DNA of 35,103 bases from a virus, in IMG/VR virus record IMGVR_UViG_3300033144_003015, positions 1 to 35,103 of that record. One strand, 5' to 3'. The notes beneath the pieces are model-generated. The model did not search any database. It was not told the origin of the DNA and saw nothing but the letters and a program-made list of their open reading frames with translations. A program made the translations under genes and the position numbers. Of this stretch, positions 1 through 6,151 are shown in pieces; within the stretch, counting starts at the first letter, position 1; the number at the start of each line of letters is the position of its first letter.

Positions 1-5
1 TAGCA

Positions 6-101
6 ATGAAAGTAACTACGGGGTATTGGGTTTTAGTATTAATGTTAGCGGTTATGATCTTGTATATTTCCACATGGGGTTCTCCCCCGGAAAAAAAATG
101 A
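6..101 (+). CDS. Tiny single-span membrane peptide (31 aa), putative
   Basis: This ORF of 31 codons runs from ATG to TGA. Residues about 7 to 22 are hydrophobic (GYWVLVLMLAVMILYI), enough for one membrane span, and the short C-terminus ends in PPEKK. A second ORF of 18 codons (98-154) overlaps its stop as ATGA, a usual form of translational coupling, but that one has no recognisable content. The window starts with TAG two bases before the ATG, which may be the stop of an upstream gene. Small one-span proteins occur in phage lysis or membrane functions, but nothing here shows a specific role. It could also be a chance ORF. Confidence 0.35.
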   Translation: MKVTTGYWVLVLMLAVMILYISTWGSPPEKK

Positions 102-154
102 TGAAGATAAGAGTATTGGGGAGGTGGATAATGTGTAAGGTGGGGAAGGATTAG

Positions 155-185
155 TTTGGTAAAGTAAAATATATAACTATCTTTG
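155..185 (+). promoter_or_regulatory. Bacteroidota-type promoter
   Basis: TTTG at 155-158 and TATCTTTG at 178-185 match the Bacteroidota vegetative promoter (-33 TTTG, -7 TAnnTTTG) with a 19-base spacer. Transcription would start near 188-192. A terminator at 292-322 lies about 130 bases downstream, so the promoter appears to serve a very short unit. Confidence 0.6.
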
Positions 186-189
186 AATT

Positions 190-322
190 ATGAGAATTAA
201 AGTATCACATACAAAACTGCAACAACCGAAGCCTTTACGAAGGAAGGGAAAGCCGTATGTGATATAAACTAAAATATAAAAACACTGACAGCCTCCTTCC
301 TTAATTGGTTGGAGGTTTTTTT
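190..322 (+). ncRNA. Candidate small structured RNA
   Basis: The unit has its own promoter (155-185) and an intrinsic terminator (292-322), giving a transcript of about 130 nt. Inside it, TATCACATAC (203-212) and GTATGTGATA (255-264) are perfect inverted repeats closing a domain of about 60 nt. Within that domain CCTT-TACG-AAGG (232-243) can form a small hairpin. The same stretch holds a 25-codon basic ORF (190-267) whose ATG falls at the predicted transcription start, so a leaderless peptide is the alternative reading. No known RNA family was recognised. The RNA reading is favoured because the long inverted repeat is symmetrical and the peptide resembles nothing known. Confidence 0.45.
292..322 (+). 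terminator. Intrinsic terminator
   Basis: CCTCC and GGAGG pair around an inner TTCC/GGTT step, and a run of seven T follows at 316-322. It ends the small unit started at 155-185 and stands directly upstream of the tRNA cluster. The tRNAs would need read-through or a promoter that was not recognised. Confidence 0.7.
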
Positions 323-346
323 ATGTTCTTTTTTTAATGATTAAAT

Positions 347-422
347 AGGGGAGTTCCTAGCAGAGGCAATACGGGCGTGGTTTGGAACTACGTGTTCGCA
401 GGTTCGATTCCTGTCTCCCCTA
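347..422 (+). tRNA. tRNA-Pro (anticodon TGG)
   Basis: The cloverleaf closes with acceptor AGGGGAG (347-353) against CTCCCCT (415-421) and discriminator A422. The anticodon stem CGTGG/CTACG holds loop TTTGGAA with anticodon TGG. The variable region has five bases, and the T arm is GCAGG-TTCGATT-CCTGT. The D stem is weak (CCT/GGG). CCA is not encoded. It reads CCA and related proline codons. Confidence 0.85.
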
Positions 423-423
423 C

Positions 424-497
424 TGTGACAGAGGTAATCCGGGTGATTACGCCAGACTGTGAATCTGGAGGGTAGGGTTCAAGTCCCGATGTCACCC
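424..497 (+). tRNA. tRNA-His (anticodon GTG), irregular
   Basis: Anticodon stem CCAGA/TCTGG with loop CTGTGAA gives anticodon GTG. GTGACA (425-430) pairs with TGTCAC (490-495), and the T loop TTCAAGT is clear. C497 fits the C73 typical of tRNA-His. Oddities: the position facing C496 is T424, no G is encoded where histidyl tRNAs carry the extra 5' G, there is no T at position 8, and the T stem has an A-G mismatch. It starts one or two bases after tRNA-Pro, so both probably lie on one precursor. Confidence 0.7.
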
Positions 498-502
498 TAA
501 AT

Positions 503-576
503 ACCCCTTTAGCCCAATTGGAAGAGGCGCTGGTTTTAGAAACCAGATGTTGTAGGTTCGAGTCCTTCAAGGGGTA
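503..576 (+). tRNA. tRNA with Leu anticodon (TAG) on a class I body
   Basis: Acceptor ACCCCTT (503-509) pairs with AAGGGGT (569-575), followed by A576. T510 and A511 occupy positions 8 and 9. The anticodon stem CTGGT/ACCAG holds loop TTTAGAA with anticodon TAG at 537-539, which reads CUA (leucine). The variable region is only five bases (547-551), whereas bacterial tRNA-Leu has a long variable arm. The T stem has one T-T mismatch and the D stem one C-A mismatch. It is not an amber suppressor, which would need anticodon CTA. The amino acid actually attached is uncertain. Confidence 0.75.
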
Positions 577-622
577 CGAGGTTAGTTCGCACTAAACTCC
601 CGTGTTAAGAGGAAGTGCATAT

Positions 623-694
623 TGAGACATAGCATAGTGGTTAATGCAACGGGTTTTGATCCCGTTTACCGAGGTTCGATTCCTTGTGTCTTAA
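623..694 (+). tRNA. tRNA-Gln (anticodon TTG)
   Basis: Acceptor TGAGACA (623-629) pairs with TGTCTTA (687-693), discriminator A694. The D stem is GCAT/ATGC, and the anticodon stem ACGGG/CCCGT holds loop TTTTGAT with anticodon TTG. The T arm is CGAGG-TTCGATT-CCTTG. The weak first pair T1-A72 is typical of bacterial tRNA-Gln. It reads CAA, which is the codon repeated in the Gln-rich scaffold gene at 8502. Confidence 0.88.
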
Positions 695-702
695 CTCAAA
701 TA

Positions 703-738
703 AAAACCCCTTAAGCAATGTCAGACTTAAGGGGTTTT
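703..738. terminator. Bidirectional intrinsic terminator
   Basis: AAAACCCCTTAAG (703-715) and CTTAAGGGGTTTT (726-738) form a 13-bp hairpin with A runs on one side and T runs on the other. It can end the tRNA transcript (plus) and the gene at 803-1168 (minus). Confidence 0.85.
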
Positions 739-802
739 CTTGTACCAGATAGATTTCACTCTCCTTAGTCCCAAGACCATATTGAAGCGAATGCTAAGTT
801 AG

Positions 803-1168
803 TTATTTAATTATTAACTCAATCTCAGCGTTAGCTAGGTAAAAGTTTTGAAACTCATGTACGTATTTTAAACTCCGAATAGGAATAAAAGCTTCACCGT
901 CCGACATCTTAACCCCCACCTTTATCTCTTCGCTATCAATAGCAACAAAGACAACACTACCGTCTCTGAAAATTTTACTGGTAAATAAATCATAAATCTT
1001 AAACCCAAACTTCAAAAGCCATTCTTCTGTGAGGGGGATAGGTCTATAGTCTACACGTCCTTTGCTTAGTGAATTTATTCCTGGAGGAGAAACCTCCATC
1101 CACATCTTCCTGTTCCCGTCAGACCACCATTCAACAATGTTTCCAATTCTTAATTCACTTGCTTTCAT
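803..1168 (-). CDS. Conserved Bacteroidota phage/prophage hypothetical protein
   Basis: The protein has 121 aa. It begins MKASELRIGNIVEW, has a central PIPLTEEWLLKFGF motif and ends with KYVHEFQNFYLA. From memory this layout belongs to a small protein common in Bacteroidota genomes and phages: an N-terminal beta segment that looks SH3-like, a 'PIPLTEEWL..FGF' segment and a C-terminal 'KYVHxLQNLYFA' helix. Its function is unknown to me. It lies opposite the structural genes with a 520-base upstream gap that contains a leftward promoter candidate at 1605-1637, so its transcript may have a long leader. The terminator at 703-738 would end it. No signal peptide or membrane segment is seen. Confidence 0.75.
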   Translation of the reverse strand: MKASELRIGNIVEWWSDGNRKMWMEVSPPGINSLSKGRVDYRPIPLTEEWLLKFGFKIYDLFTSKIFRDGSVVFVAIDSEEIKVGVKMSDGEAFIPIRSLKYVHEFQNFYLANAEIELIIK

Positions 1169-1489
1169 AATTGTTTTTATTATATGGATTGATATGTTTT
1201 ATTTCACAACAAGACACAATTCACCCAAAAGTTAATATATTCTATTTACTTAGTTAATCCTTGTAGTTCAGGCATCACCCTCCCATCCGGTCGTGTGCTC
1301 AATCATCAATCTCCACTCCCCCTACCCCCTCGCCTCTTTCTTCTTTAAATTCTGGTTTTTATTTTTTTCGTTGCCACCACTGACAACATCCATTCTATTT
1401 CACTAGGAGAAACCGTCAAAGCAGAACGGCATAAGCTTACCTATACCATGGCCCTAACTATATTCTAAATGTATTTGAGTTTGTTGCAT

Positions 1490-1598
1490 AAAAAAATCCT
1501 TGTAGTTAGCTTACAAGGACTTTTTATTAATTGCAAGGAAGTATCCCTACTAGTAATATCGGTTTATTCATAAGCTAACTATGAACGCTCTATTGAGC
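1490..1598 (-). ncRNA. Candidate leftward leader or small RNA with terminator
   Basis: Transcription from the minus-strand promoter candidate at 1605-1637 would start near 1598 and meet the hairpin at 1497-1519 followed by a U run (plus-strand A run 1490-1496), giving about 110 nt. The early part of this RNA (1571-1581) is perfectly complementary over 11 bases to the terminator loop and inner stem (1503-1513), so it could form a pseudoknot or an antiterminator. Read-through would carry transcription to the minus gene at 803-1168. Whether this is a stand-alone RNA or a regulatory leader cannot be decided here. Confidence 0.4.
1497..1525. terminator. Hairpin terminator with pairing-capable loop
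   Basis: TCCTTGTA (1497-1504) and TACAAGGA (1512-1519) form an 8-bp stem with loop GTTAGCT. Seven A precede it (1490-1496) and CTTTTT follows, so it can act in both directions. The loop and the flanking stem bases are complementary to 1571-1581. Confidence 0.75.
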
Positions 1599-1604
1599 AG
1601 AACT

Positions 1605-1637
1605 CAAAAATAATCATTAATATCCTTTCCCTCCAAA
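1605..1637 (-). promoter_or_regulatory. Leftward Bacteroidota-type promoter candidate
   Basis: Read on the minus strand, TTTG (complement of 1634-1637) is followed after 21 bases by TATTTTTG (complement of 1605-1612). This matches the TTTG / TAnnTTTG form; the spacer is near the long end of what is accepted in Flavobacteriia. Confidence 0.45.
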
Positions 1638-1677
1638 CTTTTCTTCATATATTTACTATTAAATTAATTAATTATTT

Positions 1678-1689
1678 AAATTTTAAGCC
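1678..1689 (+). promoter_or_regulatory. A/T-rich translation leader shared with the capsid gene
   Basis: AAATTTTAAG stands two bases before ATGGC here and again before the major capsid gene at 9931-9947, with the same spacing. Bacteroidota genes often start translation from A/T-rich leaders without a Shine-Dalgarno site, so this is probably a strong initiation site. Confidence 0.45.
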
Positions 1690-2211
1690 ATGGCAAATTA
1701 CAGAAACCCTTTATTGACGGCTACCAACACGCTAACCAATGGCGCAGGAGCAGTCAATTTAGAAGAAGTATCCAGTATTGAAAAAACAGGAGACACAGGA
1801 ATTTTATTCGTATACGACTACGATAAACAAGAAAAAAACGTAGTGTGGGAGTTCGTAGACACATCTACAAGAGACACAGAGTTCGCTCTAATGGTCGTAA
1901 CAAGTACAGCTTGGGCTGCTACCACAGATGGAGCTTTTATCAGCTCAAGTGCTCAAACTATTGTTTTTAAGACAGGAGTTGACACAGTTAACGAAGAGTC
2001 TGTTAACTTAAACAGAGTAGCAAGAGTATCAACTAGCTCTCAAACCAACTTCTTAGGAGATGGTGGACAGGTAGTTTACACAATCACTTTTACAATTCAA
2101 GCAATCGATGCGTTGAAAGAGATTACTTGGCACTATGCTGCTCAGGTAGATAGAGACAACGTTTATGGTGAAGTTACTACAAACGCTGCTGGATTAGTGT
2201 TCTTAACATAG
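1690..2211 (+). CDS. Unknown protein, possible abundant virion protein
   Basis: The protein has 173 aa and no recognised family. It is rich in Thr, Val, Ala and Asn with alternating polar and hydrophobic residues that suggest beta structure, such as VVYTITFTIQAI near residues 130-141. It has no cysteine, signal peptide or membrane segment. It stands alone between two minus-strand genes with its own strong terminator (2237-2271), and its start context (AAATTTTAAG, two bases, ATGGC) is the same as that of the major capsid gene. That supports high expression, so a head decoration or other virion protein is a fair guess, but this is inference. The start is fixed by that leader; the stop is TAG. 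Confidence 0.8.
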   Translation: MANYRNPLLTATNTLTNGAGAVNLEEVSSIEKTGDTGILFVYDYDKQEKNVVWEFVDTSTRDTEFALMVVTSTAWAATTDGAFISSSAQTIVFKTGVDTVNEESVNLNRVARVSTSSQTNFLGDGGQVVYTITFTIQAIDALKEITWHYAAQVDRDNVYGEVTTNAAGLVFLT

Positions 2212-2236
2212 AATTCGTTTGGTTAGGTTTATATAC

Positions 2237-2271
2237 AAAAATCCCCTTAGTGTGGTTCTAAGGGGATTTTT
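2237..2271. terminator. Bidirectional intrinsic terminator
   Basis: AAAAATCCCCTTAG (2237-2250) pairs with CTAAGGGGATTTTT (2258-2271), giving a 14-bp hairpin with A and T flanks. It separates the convergent genes 1690-2211 (plus) and 2295-2843 (minus) and can serve both. Its stem core CCCCTTA is like that of the terminator at 703-738. Confidence 0.88.
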
Positions 2272-2294
2272 ATTTCATAAAAGTAAAGATGTTC

Positions 2295-2843
2295 TTACTC
2301 TTCCGTAGAGATATGCTTAGAGGTCACAGCATCTAATATAGATACTCCAGAACCCAAAGTCTTAAGAGTAGTCACTGCATCAAGCATATTATCAAAAGTA
2401 TGCACAGATACAGATTCTTTATCACTCCCCACGTTTTTTGTCACTACCCACTTATCTTTCCCTTCCTCCATTTTCTCAAAGTAGTTCCTCATAACCACCA
2501 TGTTATCCTTACGGTAGGTCCTCAACTTAAAACCCTCTACTTCAATAACTTGCTCTTCAAATCCGATATACTCAGGAATGAATGGTTCGTCATTAAGGAA
2601 CATCCCTAGAGCAAATGATGCCGCAATGTTTTCATCCATAAGAGTTTTCATCTCCTTCATCTTATCGATCATAGGGAGTATTACTCTTGTAGGTATGTCT
2701 TTTAGTTTCCCAGATTTGTTTTTTCTTAAAAACCCCAAGATCTCTTCTCCGGTAACATCTTGGTTTTCCACAAGCATTCCATACATGCCATCAATTAACT
2801 GCTCAGGAGATAATTGTTCTTTCTTCATTAATTCATCTTTCAT
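2295..2843 (-). CDS. Hypothetical protein, minus strand
   Basis: The protein has 182 aa, is charged and probably soluble, and was not recognised. The N-terminal third (SPEQLIDGMYGMLVENQDVTG, EEILGFLRKNK, then VILPMIDKMKEMKTLM) looks helical; the middle (EEQVIEVEGFKLRTYRKDN) looks like beta strands; the C-terminus is Ser/Thr/Val-rich. An internal ATG at codon 6 (MKKEQL) is an alternative start. It is divergent from the terminase gene with only 68 bases between starts. Upstream on its strand there is TATATTTA, one base off TAnnTTTG, so a promoter may lie there. Opposite transcription to the packaging genes suggests a separately timed, perhaps regulatory gene, without direct support. Confidence 0.75.
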   Translation of the reverse strand: MKDELMKKEQLSPEQLIDGMYGMLVENQDVTGEEILGFLRKNKSGKLKDIPTRVILPMIDKMKEMKTLMDENIAASFALGMFLNDEPFIPEYIGFEEQVIEVEGFKLRTYRKDNMVVMRNYFEKMEEGKDKWVVTKNVGSDKESVSVHTFDNMLDAVTTLKTLGSGVSILDAVTSKHISTEE

Positions 2844-2911
2844 AATACATAAGTTTTAATATGCTGTAAATATACCACTTTTTCCTTACCTTTATCAGTA
2901 ACGATTGGATA

Positions 2912-5434
2912 ATGAAAGAAGACAAAGAAGACTCTGCTCAAGAGAATGCAGAGGACATACTAGATATATTCGCTGAAGGATATGTCATGGATGCAACTCC
3001 AAAGCAGATAGAGAACGACACGATCGTTCCTTCTACAAGTCGTAGAACCGACTCCTTCGCTAACCGAGGAAACAACACTATATCAGAATCAAAAGTAAGG
3101 AGAGATGCAGAAAAAGAAGCTGCTAAAACTCCTCACGAAGACACCATGGTTACAGGTGACAGACTAAACATATTAAAATCCAATCTAAGAAAGGAACAGC
3201 AGGGAGAGTTCATCTATGGACTTTATGAGAAAGGACTACCTTTACTACAAGAGCAAATAGATTTATTGCTTGAATTAGGGCTTGTAACTGAAGAAGAGAT
3301 TACAGGTATTAAAAAAATAAAAGAGGAAGAGGAGGACGCTACCCCATTTGATCAGAGGAGCAACAATAAGGATGATTTTTCCAATGGAAGGAAGATCGGT
3401 GTTTATGAACATTGCGGGGAAGAGATAGACATAAAAGACTGGAAAGCAAAGTCAACTATTGAACACGATCCTCAGTTTGTAAAGTTCATTGACTCAATCA
3501 ATAAGAACGGTTTCCAAAAGAAGATATACTTCAAACCTCTCGCTGATTACATAAAGCAAGCGCACAACTGGCTATCAGAAAAAGACTACATACAAAACTA
3601 TAAGACATTTGATGAGAAGTGGGAATATTTCGAAAGAGAGAGTAAGCGGTGTGAAGATAACACTCTTTACTTTTTAGAGAAGTACTTATACCTGAAGGAA
3701 GCGGACATGGAAGACGCTTCAAGCATGAAGTATTATGCAAAGCCAGCTCATGAGGTAATGTTGTTCCTCGCGGATACAGGTTACAGTATGATGATCGGTA
3801 AAGCAAGACAGATTGCAGCTACAACCACCTTTTTAGGGTTCGGATTAAAGAAATTAGTGTTTACCAAGAACTTCTTCTTAAAGTTCGTTACAATGGATGT
3901 GGACACCGCTCAAGAGATCATGGATGATAAGCTTAAGTATCCACTGAATGAGATGCCTAGTTTTATCAGACCACATGTTGATGGTAACTCTAAAGATGGT
4001 TTAATATTCGGTAGGAAGATACCAGGAAAGAAGGGGTTGATAGGTGGAGCGAACTCAAAGTTCCATGTAGTTGCTCCGAGTGTATCAGCAATTAATGCAG
4101 GGGCTCCTCCGCTGGTTTTTGTCGATGAAGCGGGTTATATCAAGATGCTTGGTAAGATGCTTAGAGAAGCAAGACCTACCATGTTTAGGCAGAACCAAAG
4201 AACTGGTAAGTTGGAGATGGTAAGACAGTGTATTGTATGGTCCACTGGGGGTGTTGATGAAGGGAAGAACAAAGTGAAGACTAAATCTTTCGAGGAAGAG
4301 GTAGGGCATGCGCTTGAGAAATGGGAAGAAGGATCATACAGTTATGGTTTCGTGCCTATCTTCTTTGATTGGACCACAAGACCAGGTATAACCCAAAGCC
4401 ATTACGATAACGAGAAAAGGAATTACTCATCAGGAGCTGAATCAGAGAGGGAGCAAAGGATGAATCAGTTTAGGTTGACTTATCCTGAATGCTGGGAAGA
4501 CATGTTCCTTTCAGAGCAGACATTACTACTTCCTATATCTCAAATACAAGAGAATGAGAATAGGATCAATAAAGCTCCTGTTGAATTTAAACCACAACCA
4601 GGATACTTTGAACCAATAGTAGACACTACAGTAAAAGGAGGGAGAGGTTATTCACACGACTTCGGGGGGAAGATAACAGGTGCTAGGTTTATCCCTGTTG
4701 ACTACGATGACGATACCGCATCCGCGTTTATATTCCTACCTCCAGACAGAGGGTGGAAGAATAGGTACTACAAAGGAACGGATCCAATCATGCACGATAC
4801 AGGTACATCAAATATGGCAAGTGCTATAATTGATGTGAAGCTTAATACTATCTCCGCGATTGTAGATTGTAGACATGAAGACCATAAAGCAACCTTCCTC
4901 CAGTCATTCCTTTTGGGATTGTATTACAACATAGATGGTCACTCCAGAGGTATACCGGAATTGATCGAGTCTAACATTGGAATTGCATATACAGATTACG
5001 TAGACAGTTTGGGTTACTACAACACCTTGGTTTATAAAGATGAACTGCCTGACGCTTTTAGAGGCGGGGGACAAACAATCGGAATAGATAACAAGGGTAG
5101 AAGATCAGAATTTATAATAAGTAGAATGAGAGAGATGTTATTGTTGTACAGTAAGAATATATTCTTCCTTAAGGTATTCCAGCAGCTAAGAACCTTTGGA
5201 TGTACAATGACAGCATCAGGAAACATGGTATGGGCTGTTAGTGACAAGCGTAGGTATAAAGATGATGTTTTGTACGCGATTGTTTTTGCTTATATTTGTA
5301 GTATATGCTATGCAGATAGGGAGTTTAAGAAAGTTAGTCTATCAGGAAGAGGTAAGACTAGGATTACGTATGAACTACAAAGAGGTAGCGATGGTATGTT
5401 AACCAGAGTGCCTGTGAGTAAAAAAGGAAGATAA
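2912..5434 (+). CDS. Terminase large subunit (TerL)
   Basis: The protein has 840 aa and is the ATP-driven DNA packaging motor with headful nuclease. The ATPase part shows GKARQIAATT near residues 295-304, which fits a deviant Walker A with the lysine at the start, as in lambda gpA, instead of the usual GK[ST]. Walker B is LVFVDEAG near 398-405, and the coupling motif WSTGG follows near 448. The C-terminal RNase H-like nuclease shows acidic residues in KGTDP (about 622), IESN (about 685) and KDDVLYA (about 782). About 290 residues precede the ATPase, a long, charged and partly disordered extension (for example IKKIKEEEEDAT). It starts the packaging block and is followed after 3 bases by the next gene. 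The motif set and place make this call firm. Confidence 0.92.
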   Translation: MKEDKEDSAQENAEDILDIFAEGYVMDATPKQIENDTIVPSTSRRTDSFANRGNNTISESKVRRDAEKEAAKTPHEDTMVTGDRLNILKSNLRKEQQGEFIYGLYEKGLPLLQEQIDLLLELGLVTEEEITGIKKIKEEEEDATPFDQRSNNKDDFSNGRKIGVYEHCGEEIDIKDWKAKSTIEHDPQFVKFIDSINKNGFQKKIYFKPLADYIKQAHNWLSEKDYIQNYKTFDEKWEYFERESKRCEDNTLYFLEKYLYLKEADMEDASSMKYYAKPAHEVMLFLADTGYSMMIGKARQIAATTTFLGFGLKKLVFTKNFFLKFVTMDVDTAQEIMDDKLKYPLNEMPSFIRPHVDGNSKDGLIFGRKIPGKKGLIGGANSKFHVVAPSVSAINAGAPPLVFVDEAGYIKMLGKMLREARPTMFRQNQRTGKLEMVRQCIVWSTGGVDEGKNKVKTKSFEEEVGHALEKWEEGSYSYGFVPIFFDWTTRPGITQSHYDNEKRNYSSGAESEREQRMNQFRLTYPECWEDMFLSEQTLLLPISQIQENENRINKAPVEFKPQPGYFEPIVDTTVKGGRGYSHDFGGKITGARFIPVDYDDDTASAFIFLPPDRGWKNRYYKGTDPIMHDTGTSNMASAIIDVKLNTISAIVDCRHEDHKATFLQSFLLGLYYNIDGHSRGIPELIESNIGIAYTDYVDSLGYYNTLVYKDELPDAFRGGGQTIGIDNKGRRSEFIISRMREMLLLYSKNIFFLKVFQQLRTFGCTMTASGNMVWAVSDKRRYKDDVLYAIVFAYICSICYADREFKKVSLSGRGKTRITYELQRGSDGMLTRVPVSKKGR

Positions 5435-5437
5435 TGT

Positions 5438-6148
5438 ATGGATGTTTTTGAACAAGAAGAAAAAGAGAGAAGGGTAGCGGACAGATTAGCTGCAAGAGAA
5501 AAGAAGCACAGGTTTGATTTAGAAAAGATCAATCCTAATTCGTTATTCCTTCCTAAAGGAAGAGTTTCGTTACTTCAAGATTACCCAGAATTAAAAGAGT
5601 ACAACGCACTAAAAGCAATAAGAAACGACAAGTTAGTGTTTGCATGGTATTTAGGCTGTGAGGGATCTCCTGCTTTTGAATACTATTACTCTGAAGACCC
5701 TAAAGAAAAGATAGCAGCATTGTGGTTTGCGAAAGATAAATCAAGCTTCAGAATGAACGATATTGAGTTTCAAGAGTATGTTGATAGATCAACTTTGCCA
5801 GAAGATATATTAGAATGTATCGAAATATTTAATACCTTTAGGATTGGAGTTCGGGTAAGGATGAAGTTGATGGCAGAGAGCATGTTAGAGAACTTTGAGA
5901 AAGTTGTAAACGTAGATATTGACGGGCCTGACTTTGATATTGTTGACAAGGATGGTGCTGGTACAGGAGAAAGAGATTACGATAAAATAAAGAAATACTC
6001 AGATACTTGTTTGAGCATAAGAAACAAACTAACCGACCTACTTATACAAGTAGAGCATGGTTTTGGCGTTTCTGAAAGGACAGAAGAAAGCAGGCTTGAA
6101 GATGGACAGTCGTTCATTGACTTGAAACATGAATTGAATAAACAATAA
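5438..6148 (+). CDS. Unknown protein between terminase and portal
   Basis: The protein has 236 aa and no recognised family. It starts with a charged helix (EQEEKERRVADRLAAREKKHRFDLEK), has an aromatic segment around residues 65-105 (VFAWYLGCEG, FEYYYSEDPKEKIAALWFA), and ends with two likely helices (YDKIKKYSDTCLSIRNKLTDLLIQVEHG). There is no signal peptide or membrane segment. It is separated by 3 bases from both terminase and portal and so is certainly cotranscribed and probably works in packaging or portal assembly. A terminase partner is possible, but no DNA-binding motif is visible. Confidence 0.85.
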   Translation: MDVFEQEEKERRVADRLAAREKKHRFDLEKINPNSLFLPKGRVSLLQDYPELKEYNALKAIRNDKLVFAWYLGCEGSPAFEYYYSEDPKEKIAALWFAKDKSSFRMNDIEFQEYVDRSTLPEDILECIEIFNTFRIGVRVRMKLMAESMLENFEKVVNVDIDGPDFDIVDKDGAGTGERDYDKIKKYSDTCLSIRNKLTDLLIQVEHGFGVSERTEESRLEDGQSFIDLKHELNKQ

Positions 6149-6151
6149 AAT

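Larger units (their letters stand above)
1169..1689. other. Intergenic region, 520 bases
   Basis: No gene of convincing length lies here. It holds a pyrimidine-rich stretch (about 1270-1345, with C runs at 1317-1329), a leftward promoter candidate (1605-1637), a bidirectional terminator hairpin (1497-1519), an 11-bp inverted repeat (1503-1513 and 1571-1581), and a 13-base direct repeat AATCCTTGTAGTT at 1256-1268 and 1495-1507. A minus-strand ORF of 23 codons starting MDVVSGGNEKNK lies near 1322-1393 and is too short to support alone. The last 70 bases before 1690 are almost pure A/T and probably hold the promoter and leader of the next gene. Confidence 0.6.

Noticed and set aside
98-154. ORF of 18 codons overlapping the small membrane peptide by ATGA
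   Set aside because: It is too short and has no recognisable content; only the overlap speaks for it.
388-570. Minus-strand ORF of 60 codons
   Set aside because: It lies across the tRNA genes, whose cloverleaf folds explain the sequence.
503-576. Amber suppressor tRNA, as found in some crAss-like phages
   Set aside because: The anticodon is TAG, which reads CUA; a UAG suppressor needs CTA. Long genes here also use TAG as a stop.
1260-1420. A decayed gene on either strand of the pyrimidine-rich stretch
   Set aside because: Only fragments of 12-23 codons are open and no family could be recognised.
1256-1507. Attachment site for integration
   Set aside because: The 13-base direct repeat is explained at least as well by the terminator arm, and no integrase gene is in the window.
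2400-2859. Two plus-strand ORFs opposite the minus gene at 2295-2843
   Set aside because: Their composition (Phe, Ser, Ile, His) is that of an antisense shadow; the minus frame is longer, charged and ends at a terminator.
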